Shown here piece by piece: positions 54,983-64,000 of a stretch of DNA of 64,000 nucleotides. Made by a program: the position numbers and the translations under genes. The notes under the pieces are model-generated. The model was not told the DNA's origin, made no database searches, and saw only the letters and a program-made list of their open reading frames with translations. Position 1 is the first letter of the stretch; the number at the start of each line of letters is the position of its first letter. The DNA is from Diplolepis rosae (lineage: Eukaryota > Arthropoda > Insecta > Hymenoptera > Diplolepididae), in contig JAPYXD010000555.1 of the NCBI GenBank assembly GCA_030998225.1, positions 744,001-808,000 on the forward strand, written 5' to 3'.

Positions 54983-55197
54983 CACGGAAAGGTCTGTATT
55001 TTCTAGAACAAAGTTTGCTAAAACTCGGATATAGTGATATTTTGTTAATCTGTAACACTATTTCATATAAGTATATATTCTACAGAGTGAGATTTTTATC
55101 TTGAGACATCGAACTATCTCAAGAAATACGCATCGTCTAGAAACATGTTTGCAATAAAAACTTTATTGTAGAGAGTACCATCCAAAATTTCTCTGTG
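54983..55197. mobile_element. 215-bp TA-flanked MITE, CACGGAAAG ends
   Basis: CACGGAAAGGTCTG to AAAATTTCTCTGTG with TA at both sides. Inner dyad ATCGAACTATCTCAAG. Same end type as the MITE inside the viral relic. Confidence 0.6.
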
Positions 55198-55260
55198 TAG
55201 AACTTAATTTACAATACCCTTTGGATATTTTAACTTATCATTTAGATTTCATGTGATTGA

Positions 55261-55291
<31 letters not shown>
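55261..55291 (+). repeat. (ATT)n microsatellite
   Basis: About ten uninterrupted ATT units. Confidence 0.9.
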
Positions 55292-55293
<2 letters not shown>

Positions 55294-56860
55294 AAAGTTA
55301 ATTTAACTAGTTCAATGTAAAATTGCACTAATACAAAATAAAATTTTGATTAATTTTTAGCGAAAATTAGTTAATTTATTGAAAGTGAACGGATTCAAGG
55401 TAATTCATTAGTAAATTTTAATCTCAATTGGTTCATATTTACTAATATAGAATTAGAGAGTATTTCGAGAATGTATACTTAACTCATCCTCCAAATAAAC
55501 TATGGCATATCTTCTGCAAAGGCACTAAGCCTTTATTGTATAAGGAAACTGTAAAGTAATGAACTATATGCGGAAATTATTATTTAAGATATTACAACTC
55601 AATATTTGATGGAGATTATAACTAAAATTTTTAAACGGTTGTTGGTGTTGTGCAACGTTTTTAAAAACTATTTTTGAGGGTCGATACAGGTTTTATTTAT
55701 TATCAATTACAACTGAATATATAAAATATAATATTAATACAATAAAATATAAAATTTCCTACAGACGAAGTGCTCATTTCTGTTTATTTCTATAAATGGG
55801 TGTCCAAATTATTTGACCCGACCGATCCCGAAATTTGGTGAAAGATCTTGTGCTATCTGGGATGTGTCGACATTCTGCAGATAAAAAAATAAGGGTTCAA
55901 AATACGAGGAACAAATTACAAAACAGAAAGAAGACTGAAAAAATGTATTTTTAAAAATAATTAAATCAATCGAATGCTATGGAACACTAATTACATTAAA
56001 GAGGAATGCAGATGAAAGGTGCGCAGGTGCACTGATGGCATTTATACGATTATATAAAATTACACTTTTACATTACCAATTTCCGGTTTGAATTCTAACA
56101 CACCATTTTACCACAGTGTGTGGTGGAATTTTAAAGAATTTTGAAGCCAAAAAAACGTATTTTGAAAAAAGGGTCACTTATACAGTTATCCCAAGCAGAA
56201 ATTAACAATCGGACCAACGTCGATCCACCGTTGGTTACCAATTTCCGACTGTCAGCGGACAGTCGAAATAATAACGATGTATTACGTTGGTACAACACCA
56301 GTTTCCAACGTTGTATCAATACTGGTAACCAACATATTTTCAACGCTGGCTGTCAACATTTCTAAAATACTGGTTATATACTTTTATTATTAAATCCATG
56401 TTTTACGGTTAAAGACATTTTTTAAAGAAGACTAGACTCTAAAAACAGACTATTGACTCTCAAACGATCCCCTTCACTATTAGAGGATTTTCTATTCAAA
56501 ATTGGCATGAGAGGAAATCCTCTAGCAGTTGAACGATTATCTTTTCAAATGCTAACCTTTTACTGTCAAAGTATTTCCTTTTGTCTTGAAATGAAATCCT
56601 TTCTCGTACAAAAAAAATAATTTCGAGGATAAAAGAAAAAAAAATTGTATTATATAACCTATCTAATATAAATATTAGAAATGTACACAAGCCCAACTTT
56701 GACAAATGCCAACATTAAATCGGTTATCATCAATACTACAATAACAGTAAAACGATTCTGTAGATTGACAAATGAAATCTGCTTAATTTCAATTGATGCA
56801 TTCTGAAAGGAACCTAACTTCACTATCAATAGACTTTTTTTAGTGTGTACCAGTGTCGAA
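55292..56860. other. AT-rich DNA with CCAACGTTGG-type dyads
   Basis: No gene. 56205-56355 holds ACCAACGTCGATCC, ACGTTGGTAC and CCAACGTTGTATC words related to the 56865-57190 repeat. ACTCTAAAAACAGACT at 56437 resembles the end of the MITE at 42911. Confidence 0.4.
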
Positions 56861-56864
56861 TCAA

Positions 56865-57190
56865 CTTTGTACAAACACTGGTAGTTTACAGTGTTAATTA
56901 TCAGAGTAGATTAGACACTGGGTGGACCTTGTACATTTACTGTCGTTAAATTACTTTTCCCACAGTCGGAAGAAGGTTGGGCCTGTTGTACATTCAACAC
57001 TGTACAAACGCTGGTATTACACAGTCGACTACCGGGACTGAATAGACACTGGATAGACCTTGTACATCCACTGTCGGTAAATTACTTTTTCCACAGTCGG
57101 AATAAGGTTGGGCCAATTGTTTTGCAACATTGTACCAACGTTGGTAATCAACAGTCGATCTCCTACATCGGACCAACATTTAACCGATCG
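56865..57190. repeat. Minisatellite, about 131-bp units
   Basis: AGACACTGG at 56914 and 57045, each followed by GACCTTGTACAT, ACTGTCG, TAAATTAC, CCACAGTCGGAA and AAGGTTGGGCC. TTGTACAAACRCTGGTA dyads separate units. Confidence 0.65.
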
Positions 57191-57355
57191 TCACAGTCGG
57201 CAGAATGTCATGATTTCTGCTTGGGATGCCTTTACACCCTTCATATGTATACACTAAAGGCTCATAATAGGAGAAATAGGTTTAGAATCTCACTAGAAAT
57301 AGTTTGGTGATGGTGCGTAGCGAGGGGTCGAAAGACTGGCGACGTAAACAATTTG

Positions 57356-57505
57356 AAGTCATTAAGGCCGTGTAATAGGGTATGATGTCACCAATTACAT
57401 ATGACCGTTTTATTATAAAAATAATAATTTTAATCAAATTCCCGGAGAAGACAGCAATGCAGAAAAATTCGACGCGTTACTGTCTCCTCCCAGAAATTTG
57501 CGATA
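57356..57505. repeat. Small MITE with a GACAGCAATGCAGAAAAAT stem, copy 2
   Basis: CCCGGAGAAGACAGCAATGC and GTTACTGTCTCCTCCC form the stem, with flanking ATGACCGTTTTATTAT matching the inverse of 49370-49400. See 49285-49445. Confidence 0.5.
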
Positions 57506-58015
57506 AAAGCAGTCTTATGCCTCATCATGTTTTTTTTTTGTTCTAGACACGAATTATGTCTCATAATTGCTGTATCGCGTCAGGTTTTCAAGATTAAAGT
57601 AGGCTTTAAGGTGCCAAAAATGACGATTCAAGCGGTTTTTATCCAATTATTATAACGGAATGAAAAAATATTTCATACAATTCTGACTATTCCATCATAA
57701 ATTATTAGGTTATACCTTCACTGTAAACAAATTTTACTCAAGCCCGATTCAACTGACTTCATGAATGAACAAAAATTAGACTATTAGAAACATGTGAGTC
57801 TAAATTCGAGCCGGAATCATCTGTTATATAGACGTAACAAATTCAAGACTCTTTTTACTGTGCTCAACACTCATTTTTGTTTTTCTTCGTAAACAATCTT
57901 ACTTTTCCCAAGATATGTGATTTTGAAGTTGGAATATTTAATTGTGTGCTACACAGGAAAAAACAGAGTGTTAATCGTAATTAATTTTTGGGGTCCAACG
58001 GAGCTGCAACAATTA

Positions 58016-58268
58016 TACGGAGAAAAATGCGGATTATAAAATTTAATATCCAGGTCTAGTGACTATATAGGACAATTATTTAGATTATAAACAATATAAT
58101 CTAAATTATGAGAAGTATAATCCAGATTATAAGTGACATAACCTACAATTTTGTCTATGTTTTAAGATCATACTGCTTATAATCAAGATTATAGCTTTTA
58201 TAATTTAAATGGCTGTCGCATAGTCACTGGACCTGGATATTAAATTTTATAATCCACTTTTCTCCGTG
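58016..58268. mobile_element. 253-bp palindromic MITE, CGGAGAAAAATG ends
   Basis: CGGAGAAAAATGCGGATTAT and ATAATCCACTTTTCTCCG are the ends. Inner arms share TTAATATCCAGG, AGTGACTAT and a run of ATAATCTARATTAT dyads. Partial copies lie at 23937-24000 and 63600-63720. Confidence 0.75.
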
Positions 58269-58849
58269 ATATAGATATCTATACTATTAATTCATAAAAA
58301 TATACTACAAAAACCAATAAATATGTTACCAATTCTATAGCATATTAAATTGAATGCATGATATACATGCTTTTGTCAGAAATTATATTGATTCATCAAA
58401 ATAGCATCTTTTTCTCAATGAAGGTTCAGTGTTTACAAATAAGATTAGCATTTTTATATTGACAATTTATTACTTTTAAAAGTAGAAATTCATAATCTAT
58501 GCATTTTCACAATTACAACCATATACAATTTATTTTGAAAAATTTTAAATTACGATATTTAAATTTATTAACTGTTCGAAATAATTTTATAAATTTCGAT
58601 TTTTTTAGATGCATTTAATATTTCCGTTATCTCATCAGATTTAGCAGATTCAAAATTCTCATTTTTAATAAACTAGCAGTAAAATTTTAAAAAAATGTTA
58701 TTTATTTTGGCGTACAGAATTAAATATACTGATGTATTGTTTTACAAATTAATATACACAAGAAATCAAATTTAATACACAACTGGTGTGTATGGAATTG
58801 ACAACTTAATATTATGTTTATTCATATATTTCATATATTTATATCAATA

Positions 58850-58945
58850 TAACTAGCGCATATTTAATAAAAGTGGAGACTCAATTATAGATTGGAAGAT
58901 ATTAAATATTTTTGAGCGCGCGACGTGTTTATAATCATTTCCGAG
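58850..58945. repeat. Half copy of the 44391-45620 palindrome
   Basis: TATAACTAGCGCATATTTAA, GGAGAC, GGAAGATATTAAATATTTTT and GAGCGCGCGACGTG occur in the same order as at 44812-44895. The inverted partner is absent. Confidence 0.7.
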
Positions 58946-59508
58946 TCGAGTTGCAACTAGCCTTCCTCGATCCTAAATATGTGATATGTTTATTAAAAAG
59001 TTACTGAAATGAATACAGAAAATCGAGCGCGAAGCGCGAGTGTCATGATGAGAATCTCTTCCTTAAGGCTGATGGAGCTTTAAGTAAATTGAATTTCCTG
59101 TTTCACTTAAACTCAAAAACAAATTTAGTGACTTTGATATATTATTGAGCATTAATCTTTATTATAAAGTTGTATTGAACCAAAGTCGAACCGAAAAGCA
59201 TGATTATTCGTTTAATTGCAATGATAATGATATTGATGGTATAGTATATCTTTTTGAATTCATTTGCATCAAAAGCATCTTCATTTTTTCTCAATGGTAT
59301 ATATTGGTTTACATCAAAAGATGTTGTAAGATTCTATTCTACACAATCATGTTATTTATTTCAGAAGTAATTTTACATACTTTATTACTTAAGTGGAAAT
59401 TAGTTTTCTTATACTTGGAAAATATATTAAATAGTCAAATCAACAAATAAGTAAATGATAAGTTATAGATTAATTAAAATGGTAATTAATACTTCAACAA
59501 ATATATAT

Positions 59509-60197
59509 GGGTTATTCCATATCAGATTTACAATCAAAATTTTGATTAACCTGACAATTTTTTTCCTCGTTCTAGAGAGGAAAAAAAATGACACATATTT
59601 TTTTTTTCAATAATCCTTTCTCAAAAGACTTTTTATTATTTACCGACTTTTATTTGTGGGAACTGCATAAAATCCTCATCGGAATATGGTAGACTCACTT
59701 ACAAATGTTTGAGTGCGCTCGACTCTATACTTCGCGTTGCGCGCTCCAAGCGCGCGGTCACACAAACAAATTTTTTTCTCGAAAAGTATCTAACGGTCCA
59801 CTACCAAATTTTGACATAAAGTTCTGCGTACTTAACGAACAAATTACACAAAAAATGATTCAATTCAGACATGTCCCTTTTGAGATAATTCCATTTGTTT
59901 ACTTAATTGTTGCATAGAAAGTACTAAATACCGTTTCTGAGTTTTGATCAAAGCATGGACTTAATAGTAGATCCCATGGCATATTTTATTTATGTATTTT
60001 ATACTCTAAGTTGAATATTAGAAGCAGTATTGAAAAAAACATTTTTTGCACTTTGAAAATAAAAAAATCAATAACTTGAAAAATTTACATATCATAGTGA
60101 AAAAAAAATACGTGTCATTTTTTTTCCTTTCTAGAACGAGGAAAAAAATTTTCAGGTGAATCAAAATTTTGATTGTAAATCTGATATGGAATGACCC
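59509..60197. mobile_element. Element B, second copy with internal deletion
   Basis: The ends are identical in type to 18347-20312 (GGGTTATTCC and its inverse), flanked by ATAT. Most of the left arm and all of the 706-bp Crypton-like insertion are missing, leaving 689 bp. The right arm is almost the same as in the first copy. Confidence 0.8.
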
Positions 60198-60867
60198 ATA
60201 TATAAGTAAATTTGCAGGACTTTTTTAAAATTCGACCTAAAGAAAAATTGTTTAAAAAAATGAAGGGCACACCTTTGCAAGGTGACTTTTCGAATTTCAT
60301 AGATCTCAAATAAAATTCTTTTTTACGATTTTTTGTAACACCTATTTGATTGCACTGCAATTTACGTGCTAGTCATACCTATTTGGACTTAATTTTACTA
60401 AATTTTGAAAGCATTTGAGAAGGCAATTTTTAAATTGCATTAAGAATAAAAAAATATGTTCTGGTAAAACTAGAGCATGCGTTGAATAATGCCTATTTTC
60501 ATTATCATATGTAGCTCTAGGAACTCGTGATCGAGTTTTAGTGTTCAGATGACATTTTTCTAGCTCGATTTGAGCATAATTTACCTGGCACAATTGGGTG
60601 ACACCAATATATCTCAAGCTGTTCTTGACTAACACCAATTTTAAATCTTCCGTGGAATTACTGATATAAAATTAAAAAAAAAAAATATATATATATATTT
60701 ATAATTCTTATAAATATAAATTTTGCAAGAGTGTATGGTCTTCTCGAGTCTTGGGAAGTATTGATTTTACGTGGGCGGGATCGCAGTTGAGTACCGCTGA
60801 GGTCATCCCCGCCATAGTTAAAGATCAGGGCGGTTCTGGAGCGACCAATCAGATGTGAACATTTATA
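60198..60867. other. AT-rich spacer
   Basis: No gene recognised. A TA-rich microsatellite lies at about 60675-60702. Confidence 0.4.
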
Positions 60868-61053
60868 CTAACAAGGGGTGAGTTCTGAAAAAGACCGCCC
60901 TTGTAACCCTCGAGGAAAGGTAACAGCCTGTGGATGATGAGTTTTAGTAGCAACCCTCATTCCTTTTACCCTCGTTGCGCTAGATATCCCATCGAACATA
61001 CGCACAGTATCATTCTGCCAAAAGCAGTCTACATTCATGTTTAACCTTTGCAA
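60868..61053 (-). pseudogene. Possible IS630/Tc1-type transposase fragment
   Basis: A 61-codon minus-strand frame reads CFWQNDTVRMFDG, then ATRVKGMRVATKTHHPQAV and RSFSELTPC. The QND...KTHHPQ spacing recalls the stretch between the first two catalytic aspartates in some IS630/Tc1 relatives, where HPASVMVWG-like sequence follows. That following block is not intact here. The call is tentative. Confidence 0.25.
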
Positions 61054-61427
61054 AATTCTTTCTTTTATTTAAAAAAGTATTTTTCACATTAAATATGTGA
61101 ATTCAAGAACCTGTGCTCGGTTCTCCAAGACGTTTACGCCTTTCTACTCCTTATTCAACTTTTCCCTCACTTTTTATAACTCCAAAGTGTTCGAACATTT
61201 AGTTTGTATGTTTAAGATATTGAGAATTCATTATTATGAGTTTTTAATCCGGAAAATATGGTGCAACAACTCTTTAATTTGAGTGGAAGATATTGGTTGA
61301 GCAAATTGGAATTAGTTGTGTTAAGGTAGAAATTTTTGAAATGTGCAATTGAATTTTGCAATTTTGTTTAAAACTGTTGAAAGTGTATAAATTTAACTTG
61401 AAAGGATATCGTTAAAGGATCGACAGC

Positions 61428-61539
61428 ATGCTAGAACATTTGACAGCCCAGAATGCTTGGAATCAACCAGATTCTAATCAAAACTTATCTGCTGGAGCTC
61501 CAATCCAGTTTCGACAAGTTGCTAATAACAATGTTGAGG
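61428..61539 (+). CDS. Candidate first coding exon of a host gene
   Basis: ATG at 61428 opens 37 codons (MLEHLTAQNAWNQPDSN..., rich in Asn and Gln) and runs into a good splice donor, GAGG|GTAAGA, after 61539, leaving a phase-1 intron. Codon use is less AT-biased than in the surroundings. The upstream 120 bp could be a 5' UTR. I find no downstream exon in the remaining 2.4 kb, so the gene would have a long first intron and continue beyond the window. No domain is recognised; chance is possible. Confidence 0.3.
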
Positions 61540-63143
61540 GTAAGAATTATTAATTTTATATCAATTTTAAAAGTTCCAGTTCACCTTACTAACTAAGTAA
61601 GTTAATATTATTTTTCATACACTGTTAGAATTTTGCGGAGTGATATGAATAGCTTGAAGTTTGACAGAGTCCAAAGTTTATTGTTGTCTAATATTTAATG
61701 TAAAAATAAGCTAATCTAGAGTGAAAAATGATAAAAGACTTTATAAGATAGACCCTGTGCCTTATTTAGGTTAATTAAACGAAAGGTTTATTCACTGTAA
61801 TACCAAGCTAATGTAGAAAACTATATATTTTTATTCATCAATCCAAAAGAAGCCACGGTATCTGTCTCTGGAGGTCCTTTATAATCTTCCAAAATTTCAG
61901 CAAGAAATAATTATTGTCCTCGAATCAAAGTTACAGAAACGTATCACTTAGAATTTTTAATGATTGCATTCAGTGACTGACTTTTCCTTTCCAATTAGTT
62001 ATTTCTGACTGATAATCAATCATTGTTAACTGAAAATTAATTACTTTTGACTCATTGAAAGGCAAAAAGTCAGTAAACGATTGAAATTATTTAAATTTCT
62101 GTCTCAGATATAGAGATTATAATTAACTTGAACATTAAATGGGGAAACAAGTAATTGAGATCGGTATTGGTAATAAGTTTTTCAAATAGTACACTGTTGG
62201 AAATTTCTCTATTAAACTTCCATTACATGCAATGGAAATTTTTTCCCAGTAACGTATATTAAATTTGAAATACTTTAATCTTAAAAAATACAAACTTTTA
62301 TTCGTATTTTAATAATGCTTGTTAATTTTAATATATTTTTATTGAATAATTATTAAATTTAATATTAATGTATATTAATTTTTCATAATATACAATTATA
62401 TTAATTTTAATTTACCACACATATATCAAAGTTTATTAAAATTGATAAGATTTTTAACAGTGTATACTATAACTTTTATAATTTTGGCTAAATCGAAAAA
62501 TGTTGAGGATAATTGATAGAGATTTATGAGCACTATCAGAAATCAATATTGTAATTTTTGGTTTGTTCAAAAACACGAAAAATGCTCTCATTTTCATAAT
62601 AATGTTTTTATGTATAATTGGTTAACGAACTTGTCCTTATTTTTTGGTCTTCAATAAAAAGTATGCCAAAGCTCAATCAAATACGATAATTTTTTCAAGA
62701 GTTATCGTGTCGTCAGACGACAGCCAGACAGACAAAAGATAGACACTTGTAAAAACCGTTTTTTCTGACTAAGGGGGTCTCAAAAATTAAAGATTTCATG
62801 AAAATTCCGATAGTCATTTTTCATACAAAACCAATACCGTCGACTCATTGATGATGGGAATGTAAAAATATTGTATATGGGCGGTCCAACTATTTGCCTC
62901 ATCGTTAAAGGGAGCGCCAACTTGAAAATCCTGGTTTCATGGGCTTGGATTTTTATTACTTCATTAGGGATTCCTAATCAATATAATCATAATTTTTTTC
63001 TAGTTGTTGTCTCTCCTAACATGAAGAACAGTTGGATTGTTCATATATTTTCAAATTTTTAACAAAGTTCAGTAATAGCTTATATCTAAGATTATAAAAG
63101 AGTTCTGTAAAATGTTTATAACTTATTTTTTGCATGTTAGGTA
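61540..63143. other. AT-rich DNA, intron-like, no gene seen
   Basis: Possible first intron of the candidate gene. 61970-62090 contains AGTGACTGACTTTTCC and GGCAAAAAGTCAGT inverted words around TTAGTTA-type dyads, probably a small MITE. No exon recognised. Confidence 0.35.
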
Positions 63144-63529
63144 CACGGAGAAAATAGAGTGTCAAAATTCAGGTAGTTAGTTTCATATTGCAGATAGTAC
63201 CACGTACTATCTATAATTTTTTCTTGATAGTCAGGGAGACCATAATTTGATAGTCTGTTTGAATATCGACAGAATGTCAGGTTTACATTCTGAAATAGTT
63301 AACCTGTCAACACTTACACTCCGAGATAATCGAGCTAAAGCTCCTGAGATACTCAGGTTTACATTCCAGGATTGTCATACACCCTGGAATAAAGTCAAGC
63401 TGAACATCTAGTTTTGACACTTCACAGATAGTACGTTACACTATGTAGAATGTTGTCCCATGGTTAAAACTCAAATATAGTGAGGTTGGCATTCCATATA
63501 TTCAAGTTGACTACCCATTTTTCTCCGTG
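63144..63529. mobile_element. 386-bp TA-flanked MITE, CACGGAGAAAA ends
   Basis: CACGGAGAAAATAGAGTG to CCATTTTTCTCCGTG with TA on both sides (63142-63143, 63530-63531). Inner words AGATAGTACG and ACTATCTATAA are inverted. No ORF. Confidence 0.75.
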
Positions 63530-63599
63530 TAGAAATATTTTTCACATACAATATTAATAATATGGGTGAAATTGATTTTAATCGTTTACATGAACTGAG

Positions 63600-63725
63600 G
63601 AACATGGATTGAAAATTAAATATCCTGGTCGAGTAACTATATAGGATAGCTATTTGGATCATTAGAATATCTACTATAATCTAGATTATAGACTATATAT
63701 TGTAGATTATACTCGTGATACACTG
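63600..63725. repeat. Partial copy of the 58016-58268 MITE
   Basis: AAATATCCTGGTCGAGTAAC and the run of ATAATCTAGATTAT dyads match that family. The CGGAGAAAAA end is lost. Confidence 0.55.
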
Positions 63726-64000
63726 TACATACATACGGGTTACGATTATGTACATACTACTGTGGGCAAAAACTAAGGCGGATTTTTAATTTAAAATTCG
63801 CGGGCAAACGAATCGGGCAAACTCTTTTATTTTTATGTTGGTCCTACTGTTACTGACATGTGTGCCAAATTTCATGTCAATGTCATCATTTGTTACATAG
63901 TTACGCTTGTGTTTTCTGAACGCTATAAAGTGATTTTTTCGATTTTTTCAATGTCTGAATTTTTTGAGCAAAGAAGTGCCATTAAATTTTGTTTGCGGGA

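Noticed and set aside
59145..59450. 101-codon plus-strand ORF, hydrophobic
   Set aside because: Very AT-rich codons give Leu/Ile/Phe-rich chance frames; no domain, no splice or promoter support.

Overview
This window looks like AT-rich nuclear DNA from an arthropod, most likely an insect. There are no bacterial signals: no operons, no Shine-Dalgarno spacing, no rRNA. The recognisable coding sequence is almost all from eukaryotic transposable elements: a Penelope-like element (PLE), two Ty3/Gypsy LTR retrotransposons, mariner, Tc1, hAT-like, MULE-like and piggyBac-like DNA transposons, a Crypton-like recombinase fragment and a LINE fragment. There is also an endogenous relic of a phlebovirus/tenuivirus-type nucleoprotein gene. 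Only one small candidate host exon was seen (61428-61539). The species cannot be named from the sequence.

Layout. 926-3663 is a PLE-derived unit bounded by inverted terminal repeats that carry hammerhead-ribozyme-like motifs. On the minus strand it holds a virus-like nucleoprotein gene, split by a small TA-flanked MITE, followed by the linker and GIY-YIG endonuclease part of the PLE protein. 3840-12528 is a well-preserved Gypsy element (Gypsy-A) with 1.8-kb LTRs that each contain a 65-bp tandem array and a 186-codon ORF; its gag and pol are open. 13287-14595 is a mariner with one premature stop. 15074-21404 is a nest: a Tc1 element split by an hAT-like element, which holds at least two further TIR elements, one of them split again by a 706-bp insertion with a Crypton-like ORF.

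21602-23360 is a palindromic element whose arms contain a tRNA-like box A/box B segment. 24627-32539 is another palindromic TA-flanked element, interrupted by a second Gypsy (Gypsy-B, 25504-31815) with 175-bp near-identical LTRs but broken reading frames. From 32.5 kb to 61 kb the DNA is mostly non-coding. It is filled with palindromic MITEs (many with CACNGAG ends and TA duplications), dyad-rich minisatellites, decayed mariner pieces, a LINE reverse-transcriptase fragment trapped between inverted repeats, a MULE-like element, a piggyBac-like MITE and a probable solo LTR with a short interior. The last 3 kb may contain the first coding exon of a host gene on the plus strand, followed by intron-like AT-rich DNA.

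There is no shared pathway here. The window reads as an insertion record: each element's age relative to others can be ordered from who interrupts whom. All calls come from reading the sequence; no database search was run.
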